A DNA stretch of 64,000 bases from Lepiota brunneoincarnata (GCA_023014365.1 JAEBUN010000006.1:558001-622000), one strand, 5' to 3'. Positions 26,232 to 38,780 are shown, numbered from the stretch's first letter. The notes: generated by a model not told the origin, from the letters alone. Translations and numbers: made by a program.

Positions 26232-27196
26232 ATGACAATTCAGCCTGCTCCCGCTCTCCTCATTGGCCTTGGTGCTCGCATCATCCTCGACTTTTCTCAC
26301 CGCAGCGAGGACGCCTCTGTAAAAGATCACATCCTCCTAGGGGTCTGGCAAGGCGTCGCTCTTCACTATGCTGTCAAACACACCAACTTTGGTCTCCCAG
26401 TCGCCTTTGCCATTGCCGGCAAGCTAATCATCGAATTTAATATATGCCCCGACTTCAACAGATGTACCACCACCATCATGGGAATCGTACTTGGTTTCCT
26501 TGGAACCGATTTAATCGCCCAATTCGTCGGTTCTGCCCTCAACCGACAAACCACTTCTGGGCGGAGGCGGAGAAAAACTAGTTACTCGATGCCGGAATTG
26601 GCAAACGGCGGTAGGGAGGAAAAGAAAAGGCAGCGCCTTGTCCAGTTTCGCGCCAGTGTTCGAGGAGGAAGTGAAAGCAACCTCCACTTCAAGTACCAAC
26701 CCGTCTCCGACATTACTTCAGTCGACTCCAACTCCGATTTTATACGCACCAAAGAGAACATGACGCCGCTCGAAAGAGAAGTCGCTGCTCTCAGGGCTCG
26801 TGCGTCCCTAGCCGACAGTGAACGTCGTCGGTATCGGGAAGAGCGTAAATGGGCTATCTCAGAGGGAAACATAGAGCGTGCTGCCCAACTGAAGCACCAG
26901 GTCAAACGCTATACCGCCTTGATGCAGAGTTTCCATCGCGAAGCTGACATCAAGATGCTGTCCGGTGCGTTTCCTGTTCTCGATCTCCTAGGTTTTGATT
27001 CGGACTGATACCGTCGACAGGTTCCCACAACCCACTACAGGCGAAAGCGAGTTCTTCCCCAGCTCAGGAACGTTATCCGCGTGTCAGGAGAAGTAGCGTC
27101 AGTGCAGGTCAATCCTCTTCGGACCAGAAGCCTGGTTCAAGCAAGCACAATGGCACAGCCATTTCCACCAACATTCACCGCGATACGATACGTTAA
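26232..27196 (+). CDS. Small multi-helix membrane protein of unknown function
   Basis: Two exons: the first runs to a donor at about 26966 (KMLSG), and the second, after a phase-1 splice, adds SHNPLQAKASSSPAQERYP and ends at 27196; unspliced, a stop would come at 27008. The N-terminal 110 residues carry about four hydrophobic segments (PALLIGLGARIILDF, HILLGVWQGVALHYAV, LPVAFAIAGKLIIEF, IMGIVLGFLGTDLIAQFV). The tail is cytoplasmic-looking, basic, and contains a helical segment LEREVAALRARASLADSERR continuing to a KHQVKRYTALMQSFHREAD stretch. That stretch resembles the DUF1771 helix found before Smr domains, but no Smr domain follows. I recall similar proteins in other mushrooms but no function. 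Confidence 0.65.
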
Positions 27197-27490
27197 ACTT
27201 GGATTTTTATAGAACTCGTTACTTTAGGCCCTCGAGCAATAGTAAGACCCTCACACTATAAGCTATAAGCTTGTTGCCAGGCGGCGCGTCCAGGCGATAG
27301 ATAAAAGGCTTTTGACATGATATTATGTAGTTGCGGGGGGGTTGAGGGAACTAGTACATGTGGAGTAAGTATGACTACGCTAGCGAGTATTTGAGACCTC
27401 GAAGGGAGAGAATAAAATACAAACAGGCAATCATGTAGAAACAGACCAGAAAACCGAATGAGATCAAGTAAAGGGGAAAATGGGACTGTA

Positions 27491-30400
27491 TCACCGGTAT
27501 GATTTCCCATTTGTCCTAATAGAAGTCAAATTGGGAGCGGAAGACGAAGAACCGTTTGCCTTCCCGCCAACCCTTGGCTTCTTCACAGTACTACTGTCCG
27601 ACGACTGCACCCTTGGTGCTGACTCCTTCATCACCATCTTCGCGTGAATCTCCTCTAATTTTGAGGCTTTTACTTTCTTAGGCCAAAATAGTGTGACAAA
27701 CCTACAGTGTAGAGTGTCAGTGTCAGCTCCATGGAAGGTCGACCGCTTCAATACCCACGTCCAGAGATGTCGTCTCCATCGCTCACAATCTTCACCAGCT
27801 GTAGCCTTTGCTTGCAAGACCAACTCGATACGACGACCAATGGCGGCTAGGGAATCCTTAAGAATTGCAACTTTGTCGTCTCTTGGCATGTCCTCGCCGG
27901 ACAATTTGAGTTGTTTCTGTATCAAACTTAGCAACATGCTCCAGGGTTTCGAGGAATATATACCAATTGCTTCTTGACAGGTCTCAACTCCTCTTTTGTA
28001 GCGGCTTCGTCCATGGATGGACTAGATGGAGTTAGGCTTTTTTCTCATGACAATATTCAAAGGAAGCATACCATTCGTCGGAGGACTCGGAATCGGTGAA
28101 TGTGGGAGTTGGTCTCCGTTTCCGTTTCCTTGAACTCGTATCATCAATAGTGGCCATTGCTTCGCTCTCGGCGCGACGTTTTATACTGCTGAGATGAGAA
28201 GAGGTGGATGTAACAGGCGGAGGTGGTGATGTCGACGTTGATGCCTTAAGATGCCCTTTATTGCGCAATGAACTCTCGTACGAACGCAGCTTTTCATCAT
28301 ATTCGCGCAAGAGCCCGAGTAGAAAATCTCCCCGACGGACTAGGTGGATTGCATTGGGTATGGGTCGGCTGGCCGCGTCTTCGCCCTTCTTTCCCTCTTC
28401 CAAAAAGAACTTGCCTTCGAGCCCCAGCTTGGGATCTTTCTGCATGGCTTCCCAGTTCCCGAAACCGTATAAATATGCCCCGACGAGCAGCATAGAATCG
28501 TCCTGTGGACCCCACCGTCCAGACCAATTGAGCGTGGGTCGAATATTGTCAATAGGGATGGACCATTTGTATTGGTCATCCAGTTCTGAAAGGATGCTGT
28601 AGAGTATCTGGAGGTCGCGGTGTCGGGAGAGTACCGTCTCAGCGTTGATGTTGCCAACGCCGCGGCAAGTAACGAGAACAGCCTTGCTCTTCTGCGCATT
28701 TGTCAAAGTTTCACCAGCGGCGATTCGAGTTCGTTTCTGTTCTTCGTTTTCTTTGACGGCCTGAGAGCAAATGTCGATGATCTCATCTGCAACGTCCAAT
28801 AGCATGCCCCTGTTCTTGTCTTGCAGCTTGGACTCAGTAACCTAAACTCAACTTTTAGCGAGGAAGAACCACAATCATAGAGCGGGTCCACACGCACAAT
28901 CACATCATAGCGCTGCCGGATATCACCCCATCTTTGCAAGCTCCGGATCAACACGCGGACATCCCTCTCCTTCAGTTCCATGGCCTTCTGGCTGGCTGAT
29001 TTCCTCTGGGCACCAGGAATCTTGGGCTTCTTTGGTGCGCTGGTAGAGGGGGGATGATCTACGTCCATGCCCTCATAGGATACCTGGGCGTGAGTTCTTT
29101 TCCTATCGCGAGACTCCTGCGCAGCCAGTTCCTCTGCCTTTTTCTGATCCTCTTCACTTTCAAACTTCTGCCGCTCCTCTAAAGGAATGATCTCTTCCCA
29201 ACTCATGTCGTTCTTCACAGTCGCTCACTGCTGCGAACTGTGCCAAGAAACCTTCTCCACCCAACGATGTGCCCCCGTCCCCGCCAATAGTTTCATGAGC
29301 TTCAGCACGGTTCAAAATATCATCGAGGTCCATTTCATCCAGTTTTTTGCTCTGTGTGCTATCGTCCTTGTCGAACCTGCGCAACTATCAGCACGTCATA
29401 GTCGGAACGACAACGAGAGACTCACATTTTTTGAGCACCATATTTCAAGACAGCGGTCAACTCCTCCTTACTTAGGTTATCCGGTTTGTGGGGATCCTTC
29501 CCCTGCGCCTTTGAGCTCAAATGAGCTTGTGACGTATCCATCTGGTTGATAACTAAAGGGAAGGAATGAATTAGAATCTGAGAAAACGGAGGACACGAAT
29601 AGCCAAAATCACTCACTTGCATACTCCAGTACCATCTTTTTTTTTGCACGTTCCAACACGTCTTCTTCCATGGTATCCTTGCTGACGAAGCGGTACACGT
29701 TGACGTGCGACTTCTGTCCAATCCGGTGGGCGCGAGCCATTGCCTGCAAGTCATTCTGCGGATTCCAGTCACTCTATAAAACATGATATAATATCGGTGT
29801 CTCAGATCAGAAAAAAGAAAAAAAAAGAGAAGAAAAAAAGCCTACATCAAAAATGATGACTGTATCTGCTGTCTCCAGATTGATGCCTAGACCACCGGCG
29901 CGAGTAGAAAGTAAAAAGGCGAAATCCGGCGACCCAGGGGCATTGAAATGTGCGATCGACTTTTTACGTTGCTCGGAAGAGACCATGCCATCCAGTCGTT
30001 GATGCACATAACCCCGAAGAGTCATATAATCACTCAAAATGTCCAGCATTCTCACCATCTGACTGAAGATGAGCACACGATGGCCATCCTGACGTAGCCG
30101 AGCAAGCAACTTGTCCAGGAGAACCATCTTGCCACTGTTCATAACAAGGCCTTTGAGTGTCTCCTCCGAGTTATCTGTTCGTGTTTCAGCTCCATCGAAG
30201 AGATATGGGTGATTGGCGGCTTTCTTGAGTTCCATGGCGATGTTCAATAGGCTAATATTGTTATTGCCATTCGCGCTTTTGACCAGACCGGCAAAATTCT
30301 AATTGGAATATCAGTCAGTCTTTGAGGGGTGTCCAACTTGATGTTGCCCACCTTGGTCAGAATGTTCTTGTAGAAATGGGTCTGAAGAGCGCTCATTTCG

Positions 30401-32801
30401 ACCCGCAGGATTCGTTCGCTCTTTGTAGGGAGGGAAGTAAGTACATCGCGCTTCAGACGTCTCAACATCAATGATTCAAGCTGCTGATGAAGGTCTTTGA
30501 TCTTTTCTTCATGGTCAACGTCGGTGAGGTCGAATTCATTCGTGAGAGCGACTATTTGAGATCCATCAACACCTTTCTACTGTTGAGATAAGTCACTACT
30601 CACATTTATCAGGCATGAGGAAATGCATCAAGGACAAGAGCTCTACACTTGGACATCAAAATATTGACCTTTGGAGATGAGGAAACAAACCGACCTTTCA
30701 CATTATTTTGAAGTGGTGTTCCAGTAATCAACAGCTTGGATGCTGCTGAGAACGACCTAAGAGCTTCATAGAGTTGACTTTCCGAGTTTTTCAGACGGTG
30801 GGCCTAGACAACTGGATCGACACTAGACCATACTCCCTCTCTGAAAACTCACCTCGTCGACAGCGAGCAACTGCCACTTGATATCCCCAAGCTCCTTGGC
30901 ATCCCTCAAAGTAAGCTCATAGGTAGTCAGTAATACATTCATTTTGAGCTTCTTGTTGGAGGGGCCGAACTCGTAGGCGCGAATGATTTCGCGAGCAGCG
31001 GCGGTTCCAATGTAAGTGATGACGTTTATATCCGGTGCCCACGCCGAGAACTGAGTCTGCCAAGCGGTGATGGTTGAGAGCGGAACGATCACGAGGAAAG
31101 GACCATATTGTTGCATCTCGTGGAAGAGATAGGAGAGGAAAGATACAGTTTGCACAGTCTAAAAGAGTGTGATTGAGCAAAAGCCGATCACAATTAATAG
31201 ATAATATACCTTTCCGAGACCCATCTCGTCTGCGAGGATACCATTATCACCTTTGCTCCACAGATATGCAAGCCAGTTCAAGCCAGTCAACTGGAAGTCT
31301 TTCAGCTCGCCTCCTGTTGCCTTTACGTAATCAGGATCCTGAGTGATCTTTTTAAATTGGGGCCTGTTTTGCCTCGAGTAGGACACGCTCTTATAGGGGA
31401 ACCTGGCCTCTACTTCACGTTGTCTGTACGCCTCGATTTGGTCTTGGGCGATAGGCTTCACGTCTTTGGATAATTCCCAGGTGCAGTGCTCGTAGTTCAA
31501 GCCCTGCCACTTGGTAAAGTACTCCATTTCACCATCAGCTCCTTCCCGGTGGGCAACGATTCGTTCGACATTGCGGAAGCCCTCCAGCTCCTCCTTTTCG
31601 CGCTCCTTGTCTAGCAACAAAGCTTCCGCGTCTTCGCGAGAGATGCCGGGAGCTGCCAAACGGGCCTGCCACTGTTTGTATGCTTTGATATAATTGTCAA
31701 CCCGCTTGAGCCCCTTGAATCGCTTCAAAAACTCGTAAGTCTCATCCGTGTTATGGAGATGGGAAAAGTTTTTCCATTTGATATGGAAGCGCTGTAGGGT
31801 GCGTTAGAGAGTAGCCACTAGGAGAGGCGCAAGCGACGTACAATGTTCTCGAGCCAGCGGTCATCGGGATCGTTTTCATGACCTTCGTCTCTGCTGTGGC
31901 TCAAAACAGCCTCAATCTCGTCTTCTTCTTGATACTGCACATTGGGGTCAACGTAATAACCTGGCTCGGTTGTCTCCTCCTCGTCAAACTTTTCAAAGTC
32001 CTGAACGTCATCGACATAGTTGGGTATTTTGCCTCCGCGACTTGAGACTCTGATCTCTTCCGTGGACTGGCGGTGCTTTTTCTTGCGTTTATGCGCTCGA
32101 GACCCGTACTCTGAATCAGAGTCGGAGGAAGACGCGTGCCGGGTGGGGGCTAGATAGAGGTGAGAAGGTGTGGCAGATGAAGCACGAGCGGGGGGAAGGA
32201 AGGGGCACCTCTATGCCTGGTTGCGCTAGCGGAGGGCATACGTTGCTTTTTCTTTTTAGTGAGCTTTTTCTTGACCCCGTACAGATCGTTCGCATAGGTC
32301 CCGTCGTCATCGTCGTCATCGTCGGCACCGCCGTCATCCTCATGGTCGTCGTCATCAGGCTGGTCCTCATAGCCCTGGGAAGAGGGTCTGAGAGGGAGAG
32401 ATCAAAGCACAAAGAGCGACATACAGAATCATCTGCATCCTAGAAGAGGTAGAAGAGCGGGGATCAGGAGGGGCGGGGTAGACAGGACAAAAAAGGGAAC
32501 GGACCGATTCTGGGCGGGAGTGGGAAATAGAGAGGCGGGCAACGCTGGTGGTGTTGACGTTGCTGGAGGCGGCAGGGGAGACAGTAGTGTCATCATTGAC
32601 GAACTCGCCGTCGGCGTCGGCGTCGGGTCCCCTGCTGTTGTTGTCATTGTCGGAGTCGACCTGCATGACGTCGTCGGAGTCGTAGTGGATGCCGAGGGAG
32701 GGAGGGATGTCGGACATGAATGGAGAGGGGAGGGGTGGGGTTGGGTGATGGAGGTAGTGGTGGTGGGGAAGAAGAATGTTGAGGACCTGGGCGCCAGCCA
32801 T
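27491..32801 (-). CDS. CHD1: CHD1 chromodomain-helicase chromatin remodeller
   Basis: ATP-dependent nucleosome-spacing enzyme that works with transcription elongation. From the N-terminus (high coordinates): an acidic, Asp-rich region (about 32170-32717), tandem chromodomains around 31440-31900 ([40 protein letters not shown]), and a SNF2 ATPase with [11 protein letters not shown] split by an intron near 31210 and VDE|AHRLKN near 30850. The helicase C lobe follows ([57 protein letters not shown]). SANT/SLIDE-type DNA-binding helices lie around 28100-29000, and a C-terminal helical CHCT (DUF4208) domain ([20 protein letters not shown]) at 27700-28010. The start is ATG at 32801 or, more probably, 32717 ([16 protein letters not shown]). 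No frame break seen. It is divergent from the TFIIH subunit gene. Confidence 0.93.
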
Positions 32802-33080
32802 CGCCAACGGACAGATTTCACACGGGCAGCGTCGCTACCCCATCGTCACGGCCAACGCCGGAAGGGCCTTGGTCACCGGCGCTCGTGACGGGGACTCCGA
32901 AAGATCTGGACAGTGGAAGCAGTGTGGTGGTTTAAGGTTGGTGTGGCTGCTTATTCAATCTATTGTCCTTACTCGGGCCTGTCTCTCTCGATGGATGCTC
33001 GCCGCGCTTCGTGACCACCCAGGCCGAAGTCACAGGTCTGATGCCGGGCTGCCACGGGTTAGGGTTATCCTCTTCTCATC
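32802..33080. promoter_or_regulatory. Divergent promoter, CHD1 / TFB4, with telobox
   Basis: Shared promoter of a chromatin remodeller and a TFIIH subunit. A telomere-like GGGTTAGGGTTA element lies at 33057-33068, only about 12 bases before the TFB4 start. Such teloboxes are known binding sites for Myb-type telobox proteins in promoters of other fungi; the role here is inferred. Confidence 0.5.
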
Positions 33081-34520
33081 ATGCCCAGCCCCTCCCACAT
33101 CTCTGTCGTACTCGACCTGCCCCCGTCTCAATGGCATCATTCCGCCGCCGACATCACCACCGCTACCACCACCGCCCCACTTCCCCTCAACACCTTCCTC
33201 ACTCACGTGCTCGTCTTTCTCAATGCCCATATCGCCGCCGCTCCAGAAAACTCCCTCGCCGTCTTCGGCGCCTTCCCCGGCAATAGCCTCATGCTCTACT
33301 CCTCCGCCGACCCTCTTCCCGAACAACTCCCGATCGACCCCAATTCATATCCCCCCTTCAAACTCATCGACTCCACCATCATTCGCCGCATCCAGGACCA
33401 GTTCAACGCCCTCGCCACTGCCCCCGGTCCCCACCAGCCCTCTGCCCTTGTCAGCGCGATCATCAAGGCCCTCTGTTGTCCGTCTTGAGACCTTTCCCCT
33501 CTCTTTCGCACGCTCACACCTATTTCAGACGTGAACCGTATGTCCGTTCCAACAGCAACCCCAACGGCTGCTGCAACAGCACCTGCCGCAAAGCCATCCG
33601 GCTCTGCCAAACATCACCCATCCAGTCTCCCAGACCCTCGCCTCCTCATCCTCTCCGTGTCCCCGGACCTCGCTAACTCCTACATCCCGATCATGAACTC
33701 GGTCTTCTCCGCGCAGAAACTGGCAAGTCTGTCGCTTCTCCCCATCCTACCCCAACTCACACTCCACACCAGAAGGTCACCATCGATGTCTGCCAAGTCC
33801 ACGGCCCGGATACCGTCTTTCTCCAGCAGGCTGCCCACCTCACCGGGGGTTCGTACATTCATCTCGAGCGACGGGATGCACTTCTCCAGTATCTCACCGT
33901 CAGTTCCCTTAATCCCTACTCTATAACTCACTTAGACCCTATACACCCCATACAGATGGCATTTCTCCCACCACCTGCCATCCGCAAAATCCTCGCCGTC
34001 CCAACTCAAGACAAAGTGGATTTCCGCGCAGCCTGCTTCTGCCACAAAAACATCATCGATGTCGGTTTCGTCTGCTCCGTCTGTCTCTCCAGTGAGATCG
34101 ACTCCATCCCTTCCCCCGTTCTTATTCCCTTGTTCTAACATTTGCACAGTTTTCTGCCAGCCCGTCCCAGTCTGTTCAACATGCCGGTACGCTCTCAAAA
34201 TTGACATCTCCCATCCTAGCGTCACTCATCCCTGCAACAGAACAAAGTTCCCCATCAAGACCCTCCAACGGCTCAACCAATCTCGGCCTCCCGACCCCGC
34301 AACCTTACGAAGCAACTCAGGCGCCCCCCATACTGGACAGAATGGCACGGCCGTGGCTAGGAGTTTCTCGACCTCCGCCACCCCCCAGAGTAACATCGTG
34401 AGCGGCGAACTCCCCCATTCTTCCGCCATCAGTCTTAGAACTCCAAATGGCACCACGGGACGGAGCCTGAGCATGGGTGCATCCGGTACAACCCCAGGAC
34501 CTAATGGAATGACAAGATGA
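33081..34520 (+). CDS. TFB4: TFIIH core subunit TFB4 (p34)
   Basis: Part of the TFIIH core, used in transcription initiation and nucleotide excision repair. The N-terminal vWA-like fold is seen as HISVVLDLPPSQWH, NTFLTHVLVFLNAH and LAVFGAFPGNSLMLYSS. After a Pro/Ala-rich insert comes DPRLLILSVSPDLANSYIPI and, across an intron, KVTIDVCQVHGPDTVFLQQA with HLTGGSYIHLERRDALLQYL. The C-terminal zinc-binding part shows CFCHKNIIDVGFVCSVCLS spliced to IFCQPVPVCSTCRTKFP. A Ser/Thr-rich tail of about 90 residues beyond the zinc region is longer than in yeast. Convergent with the taspase gene, 205 bases away. Confidence 0.93.
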
Positions 34521-34724
34521 TCTACCACAGAAGACAAACCAATCTCATTGTCCCGACGTTGTCCCTATCGCCTCGGACCGTTGTTATCACAGACTGAACG
34601 CCGTGATATACACATGTGGTTTCTCTGGCTTCGAGCGGGACCCCTCCGGCCGCCGCAGTATGTAAGCCTAATAATAGCATTTTCTTGGTCAATGCGGCGA
34701 TATCAAGTGTACTATGGTGATGTA

Positions 34725-36213
34725 TCATACCTTTGGTCGCGAGTCTCTCCTGGACGCAAACGCAATGGCCATGCTGGGCGTCGTGAAAGCGCACCATAAC
34801 CGAACTTGAAGGCCAGTTAGCTCAGCAGTCCGGAAATCGAAAGTATTGTTACCAATCGTCTGGCTTTCCGCGTTTGATTCCTTAGTTATCATTAATATAC
34901 CAGCTGCTGGGTCATGATCCCCACGCTCCCGCGCCGGTTCTGAATGATATACCGTTGAATGTTAACCATCTCGGACAATATCCCGACTTACTCCAAAATT
35001 TCTCTACCAATATGTGTTGCAAAAAGTCGTGAGGGTCAGAGTCAGGAGAGTCCTGATACGCTTCACCGACCATACGTGCAAGATTAGCACGAATGATTTG
35101 CTCGCCGGTGCCTTCTACTGTATAATTATAACGCGATTCATAACTTGGCAGAAATTACCGGATATGCTGCAAGCAATTCCATCAAAGGATCCTCCTTTCC
35201 GGTGTTGAGCCCAACACCCCGCTCCGAAAACTGCCGCCTAAGAGACAGTGTCAACTCTGACCAGATGGAGATCAAATGTCACCTCCAATTGACCTCACCC
35301 ACCCGCCCTGGGCGTTTCAGTAGTAAACCCCCGCTATAAAATCAGCCTCAGGGTGTCCATAAAACCTAAAACATACCTAGACACCCCAGCCGCCATTCCG
35401 CGATACGGATGCCAACCAACAGCTCCAACTGTGTCCTGCATCTCATGAGGATCAAATGCCGACATTACGATGTTGGCATTGACATTTTCATCTTCAAGCT
35501 CGAGCCGAGCTTTCCATTTTCTCCAGGTCTCTCTCGCCATCGGTGAGACCATAGACTCGGGTGAGGTAAGAACATTTACTGATGAATAAGCGCGTGCAAA
35601 GCTGACTGCACCTTCCGAAACAAGAGTCCTAGAAATCCACGCAGCTTGAACATCCGATCGTAGCTAAGAGTATATGAGATTCCCACATTGGTGGCACCCT
35701 GCTCAGCTTGTCAGGTCGCCTTGAATGTTCCAAAATACTTCGAGCGACGGAAATTGGATTCTTAATGCCTATTCACCATATTTACCATCATCAGCGGCCC
35801 CTTGATGAGACGGGTCCCGTACCAGACACAGCACCGACACTGCCAAAAAGCCCGCCATCACATCCAGTAGATGCCGCAGCATCGCACTCAACGGTGCCGT
35901 CTATCGTCAGATTCGAACCATAACCAGCATTGAGATACGGATCATCTTCAAGGAAGATGATCGCTTGTTCCACTGCAACCAAGGCGTCACTGATCCCTTC
36001 CTCCGGATTGGAGCGTATGTCTTCGTCTTGAGAGAGAGAATATTGCAGTGCCCTGGAGCAGGCCCTATCGGGAGAATTATCTCTCTGCAGTATTCCTACG
36101 ACTTAGGGCAGCGGTACACACAACTGCAGTGCCTGTTTGGTTCGTTGGTCGTGGTCGGGATGGTGGAACCCTGCGCCAGCGTGAACAGCGATGAAAGGGC
36201 CTTGAGAAGTCAT
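34725..36213 (-). CDS. TASP1: Threonine aspartase (taspase 1) homologue
   Basis: An Ntn-hydrolase of the asparaginase-2 family. In animals it activates itself by cleavage before a threonine and then cuts nuclear regulators such as MLL and TFIIA. The spliced protein begins MTSQGPFIAVHAGAGFHHP, continues with AIIFLEDDPYLNAGYGSNLT and TVECDAA, and then, in small exons, GIKNPISVARSILEHSRRPD, TLVSEGAVSFARAYSS and a charged loop. The nucleophile block is QDTVGAVGWHPYRGMAAGVS, with the catalytic Thr codon at 35430-35432, followed by SGGLLLKRPGRVGEAAVFGAG and a C-terminus RLWCAFTTPSMAIAFASRR. All phases fit. The loop before the Thr is shorter than in the human enzyme. Plain isoaspartyl peptidase is the alternative, but the long loop and GVSSGG context favour taspase. 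Confidence 0.85.
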
Positions 36214-37400
36214 TTAGAATCTGGAGATTGGGACAGAGAAACGCCAGATCAAGACATTAATAATCACTAGAGAGTTCCGTGATGTGATAATGGCACTGAA
36301 TACAACTCTGCTGAACCTTTTGAAATTGAGTTCCATGAACTGGTGCGGCGCGCTTGGACCATTATCCGTGTATGGCTAGCTGAAGAGCCGAGAATATCAA
36401 ATTTCGTTCTGAAGAGAAGTGCTGTTCCGTGGAAACACATCAAAATTATTGTTACACTAAGTGGTGTAGTTGCTTTGTGTCCCATTCAACGGCCCAATAT
36501 CGACAGTGAGAGCACCGGTGAAAGTGTCTACACCACAAGCCTTTGCTCGTAGGAAGTACGGTATTGTAATCGGAGGGATGGAAAGCGTTGTCCGCATTTG
36601 AAAGTACAAAGAGTAGCCATACCTGAAACGAGTGATTCCCCGTATATCCAATCCCTTTTGATTGTAGCATCCTCTCGATATCAGATGGGTTCCAACCAGG
36701 GTTGTCCACTGTGCTTGGTAACTCCGCCGATGAAAGGTCAGCCTCGAACCCTTCATACGGAAAGCCAGAAACTCGCAGGCGCATTGTACTAACGGCATCA
36801 GGCCTATTTACTCTCACCTAACCGGTGGACCATTGGACAAAGCAGCAGACTTGGACTTTATCGATGGTGTATAGCCGGTGACAAACTGAAGGCAGACATA
36901 GCCCAGGCGCTGGATGACAGAGGTGATCTGCGAGCGGCGCTGCGGGACCACGGATGGACAGAAAGAACGTCAACACTGTGGAGCCAGTACTAGGCGCCCA
37001 GGTTCTTGCAGCATGCCAAGGTGAAAACGACCCTAGTACCCTCAGCGGTAACGATATGCAACCGGCACTTGAGCCAAGGCAGCCAATTTGACTCTATTTC
37101 ATGGGAGCACCCGTCCCAACAAGCCAGGACAGAATCATGTCCTGGACAACAAGAATCACTATCACAAAATAACGCGGTAGACCCGAGTCTCGACTACCCC
37201 AATTTCCAATCTTTCGAGTGCACCTGCTCCAGCAGCGAATGTGCAGACTCTCTGTAGGGTAATTGACTGTAGATGCCGTCATGGGCTCCCAAGCCTGCCT
37301 GGTGTAATTTACGGGGTGATCTTTGAATTCCTCCCCTTCTATCATCAGGGTGTAAAGCTCCCCCACACAGGGCGAATTAGAAGTGGAGTATGGGCAACCT
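36214..37400. other. Gene-poor stretch with degraded coding-like fragments
   Basis: No intact gene can be supported over 1.2 kb. Minus-strand 36452-36817 is open for about 120 codons and contains a plausible exon (VSGFPYEGFEADLSSAELPS, then ERMLQSKGIGYTGNHSF) that could splice to KACGVDTFTGALTVDIGPLN. Plus-strand 36850-36992 reads GDKLKADIAQALDDRGDLRA and LRDHGWTERTSTLW in another frame. I recognise neither. Fragments on both strands without a shared frame suggest relics of one or two genes. Confidence 0.4.
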
Positions 37401-38559
37401 TCATGCTACCTGATGGGGATCTTGGTTCGGGTTGCGTGTGGTGCTCCAAGACAAATTCATTCTAGGGCATACTGTCGTAGAGTCGATGTTTGTACAGCTG
37501 TCCTGACCTGGGGCCTTCTGTGTTGCAGCACGAAGTATGATGAGGAATGAAGCCGTCCCCTGTGAGATCTAAGACCGACCATACACATCGGAAGGAAGAA
37601 GTGACTTACCCGTAGGTTACACAGTATGGGGATAATAAGCCGCGCAACAGTACTTCTGAGCGCATATGAGATGACAAATGCACCAGAAAAAATACCGTAT
37701 AGTCCTGCGCTCTCCACCAGAACCGCGAAAACTGGCATATACGGTGTGTCGTGTCGCGTCTCGCTGCCAACTACCCGCTGGACAAGGTACCGGTAAAGGA
37801 GAAGCCGAGCAGCGATGAGGACAACAGTGGAAAGGCTGCAGAGACCGGAAACAATAAAATATGGGACGCCAAACGGAAGGTTTGCCCATAGGCTCGAGTC
37901 CTGGGAATGAACTCGTTTGAAGATGAGGATACATCCTGTGGCTTTCTCAAATTAAGCTAGCCATCGACAAGTTCCGAACAAGTGTATACGAACTTATGGA
38001 CCCGGTGTAGAGCGAAAGAGGAAGCAATAAGATATACCGACGCGTCGGGTACATCATCGCTGCACGGTACATCTGTCAAGTAGAATGAGCCTACCGATAC
38101 CAGTTAACGTGGTAATTCTTATATACCAAAAAAGCATCGAACAGCCAGTTGGAGAACATCGCGCATAGGGTCCCCGCTATACCGGAAGCTGTACTTTTTT
38201 TGACGTGGATCCAGGCAGTAGGTCCGCCAGGATACTGTCGATATGTTGTGAAGGCTTCGACTTTGCCAATAGCTTTAAGGATCGTGTATGCGCTGATTAG
38301 CGCAAACATGAAGCACACATAGTAGGTTGGCATCCATTTGCAGCTTGCCTGGGGACGTTTGGACAGCGTGCGGAGACACAAGACAAACGATAACACAGTG
38401 AAGCCTATGGCGGCATGCGTCATCAAAAGAATCTTAGACACACAACCGACGACACCTACCGTAGGTAACAAAAGAAAGCAACATCCCAACTAGAACCAAC
38501 TGCTCCTTCCGGAGTTGGCCACCTTCGACGAGGGCAAAAGAGGGATCAGGACTCGACAT
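37401..38559 (-). CDS. Multi-TM receptor-like membrane protein, reading frame damaged
   Basis: A member of the large mushroom family of seven-helix proteins of unknown ligand. Visible helices: QLVLVGMLLSFVTYG, LLMTHAAIGFTVLSFVLCL, YYVCFMFALISAYTILKAI, FSNWLFDAFLVYKNYH, RYILLLPLSLYTG, FGVPYFIVSGLCSLSTVVL, and ESAGLYGIFSGAFVISYALR. The loop YRQYPGGPTAWI is typical. The first helix and the second lie in different frames; one extra base near 38456-38465 explains that. A second problem is near 38070-38110, where no splice joins NYHVNW to MMYPTRRYILLL in frame. Downstream, a splice SIR|CILIFKRVHSQDSS works. The tail ends at 37401 with a soluble, Asn/Thr-rich segment. Either a pseudogene or sequence error; both remain open. 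Confidence 0.58.
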
Positions 38560-38780
38560 GGGTTGTGTGGTCTGAGTGCAAAGTGCAAGAATCATGAGCT
38601 TAGAACTCCAAAGCGTGGGGATGGTTATTGAATTGTCCAATGAAATGTCCCTGGTACGTGAAATTCAACATCTCACATCACAACCTTGTCGTAAGGCATT
38701 TGCTTTCTCCTGAGCCTGAGTGTCAATATTTGAAGGGTAAAAAAAAAAGGCAATCAGATTTTCTAGTTAGACATATGCGA

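Noticed and set aside
32520..32888. Plus-strand Gly/Val-rich open frame over the CHD1 5' end
   Set aside because: Antisense of the acidic Asp-rich CHD1 N-terminus.
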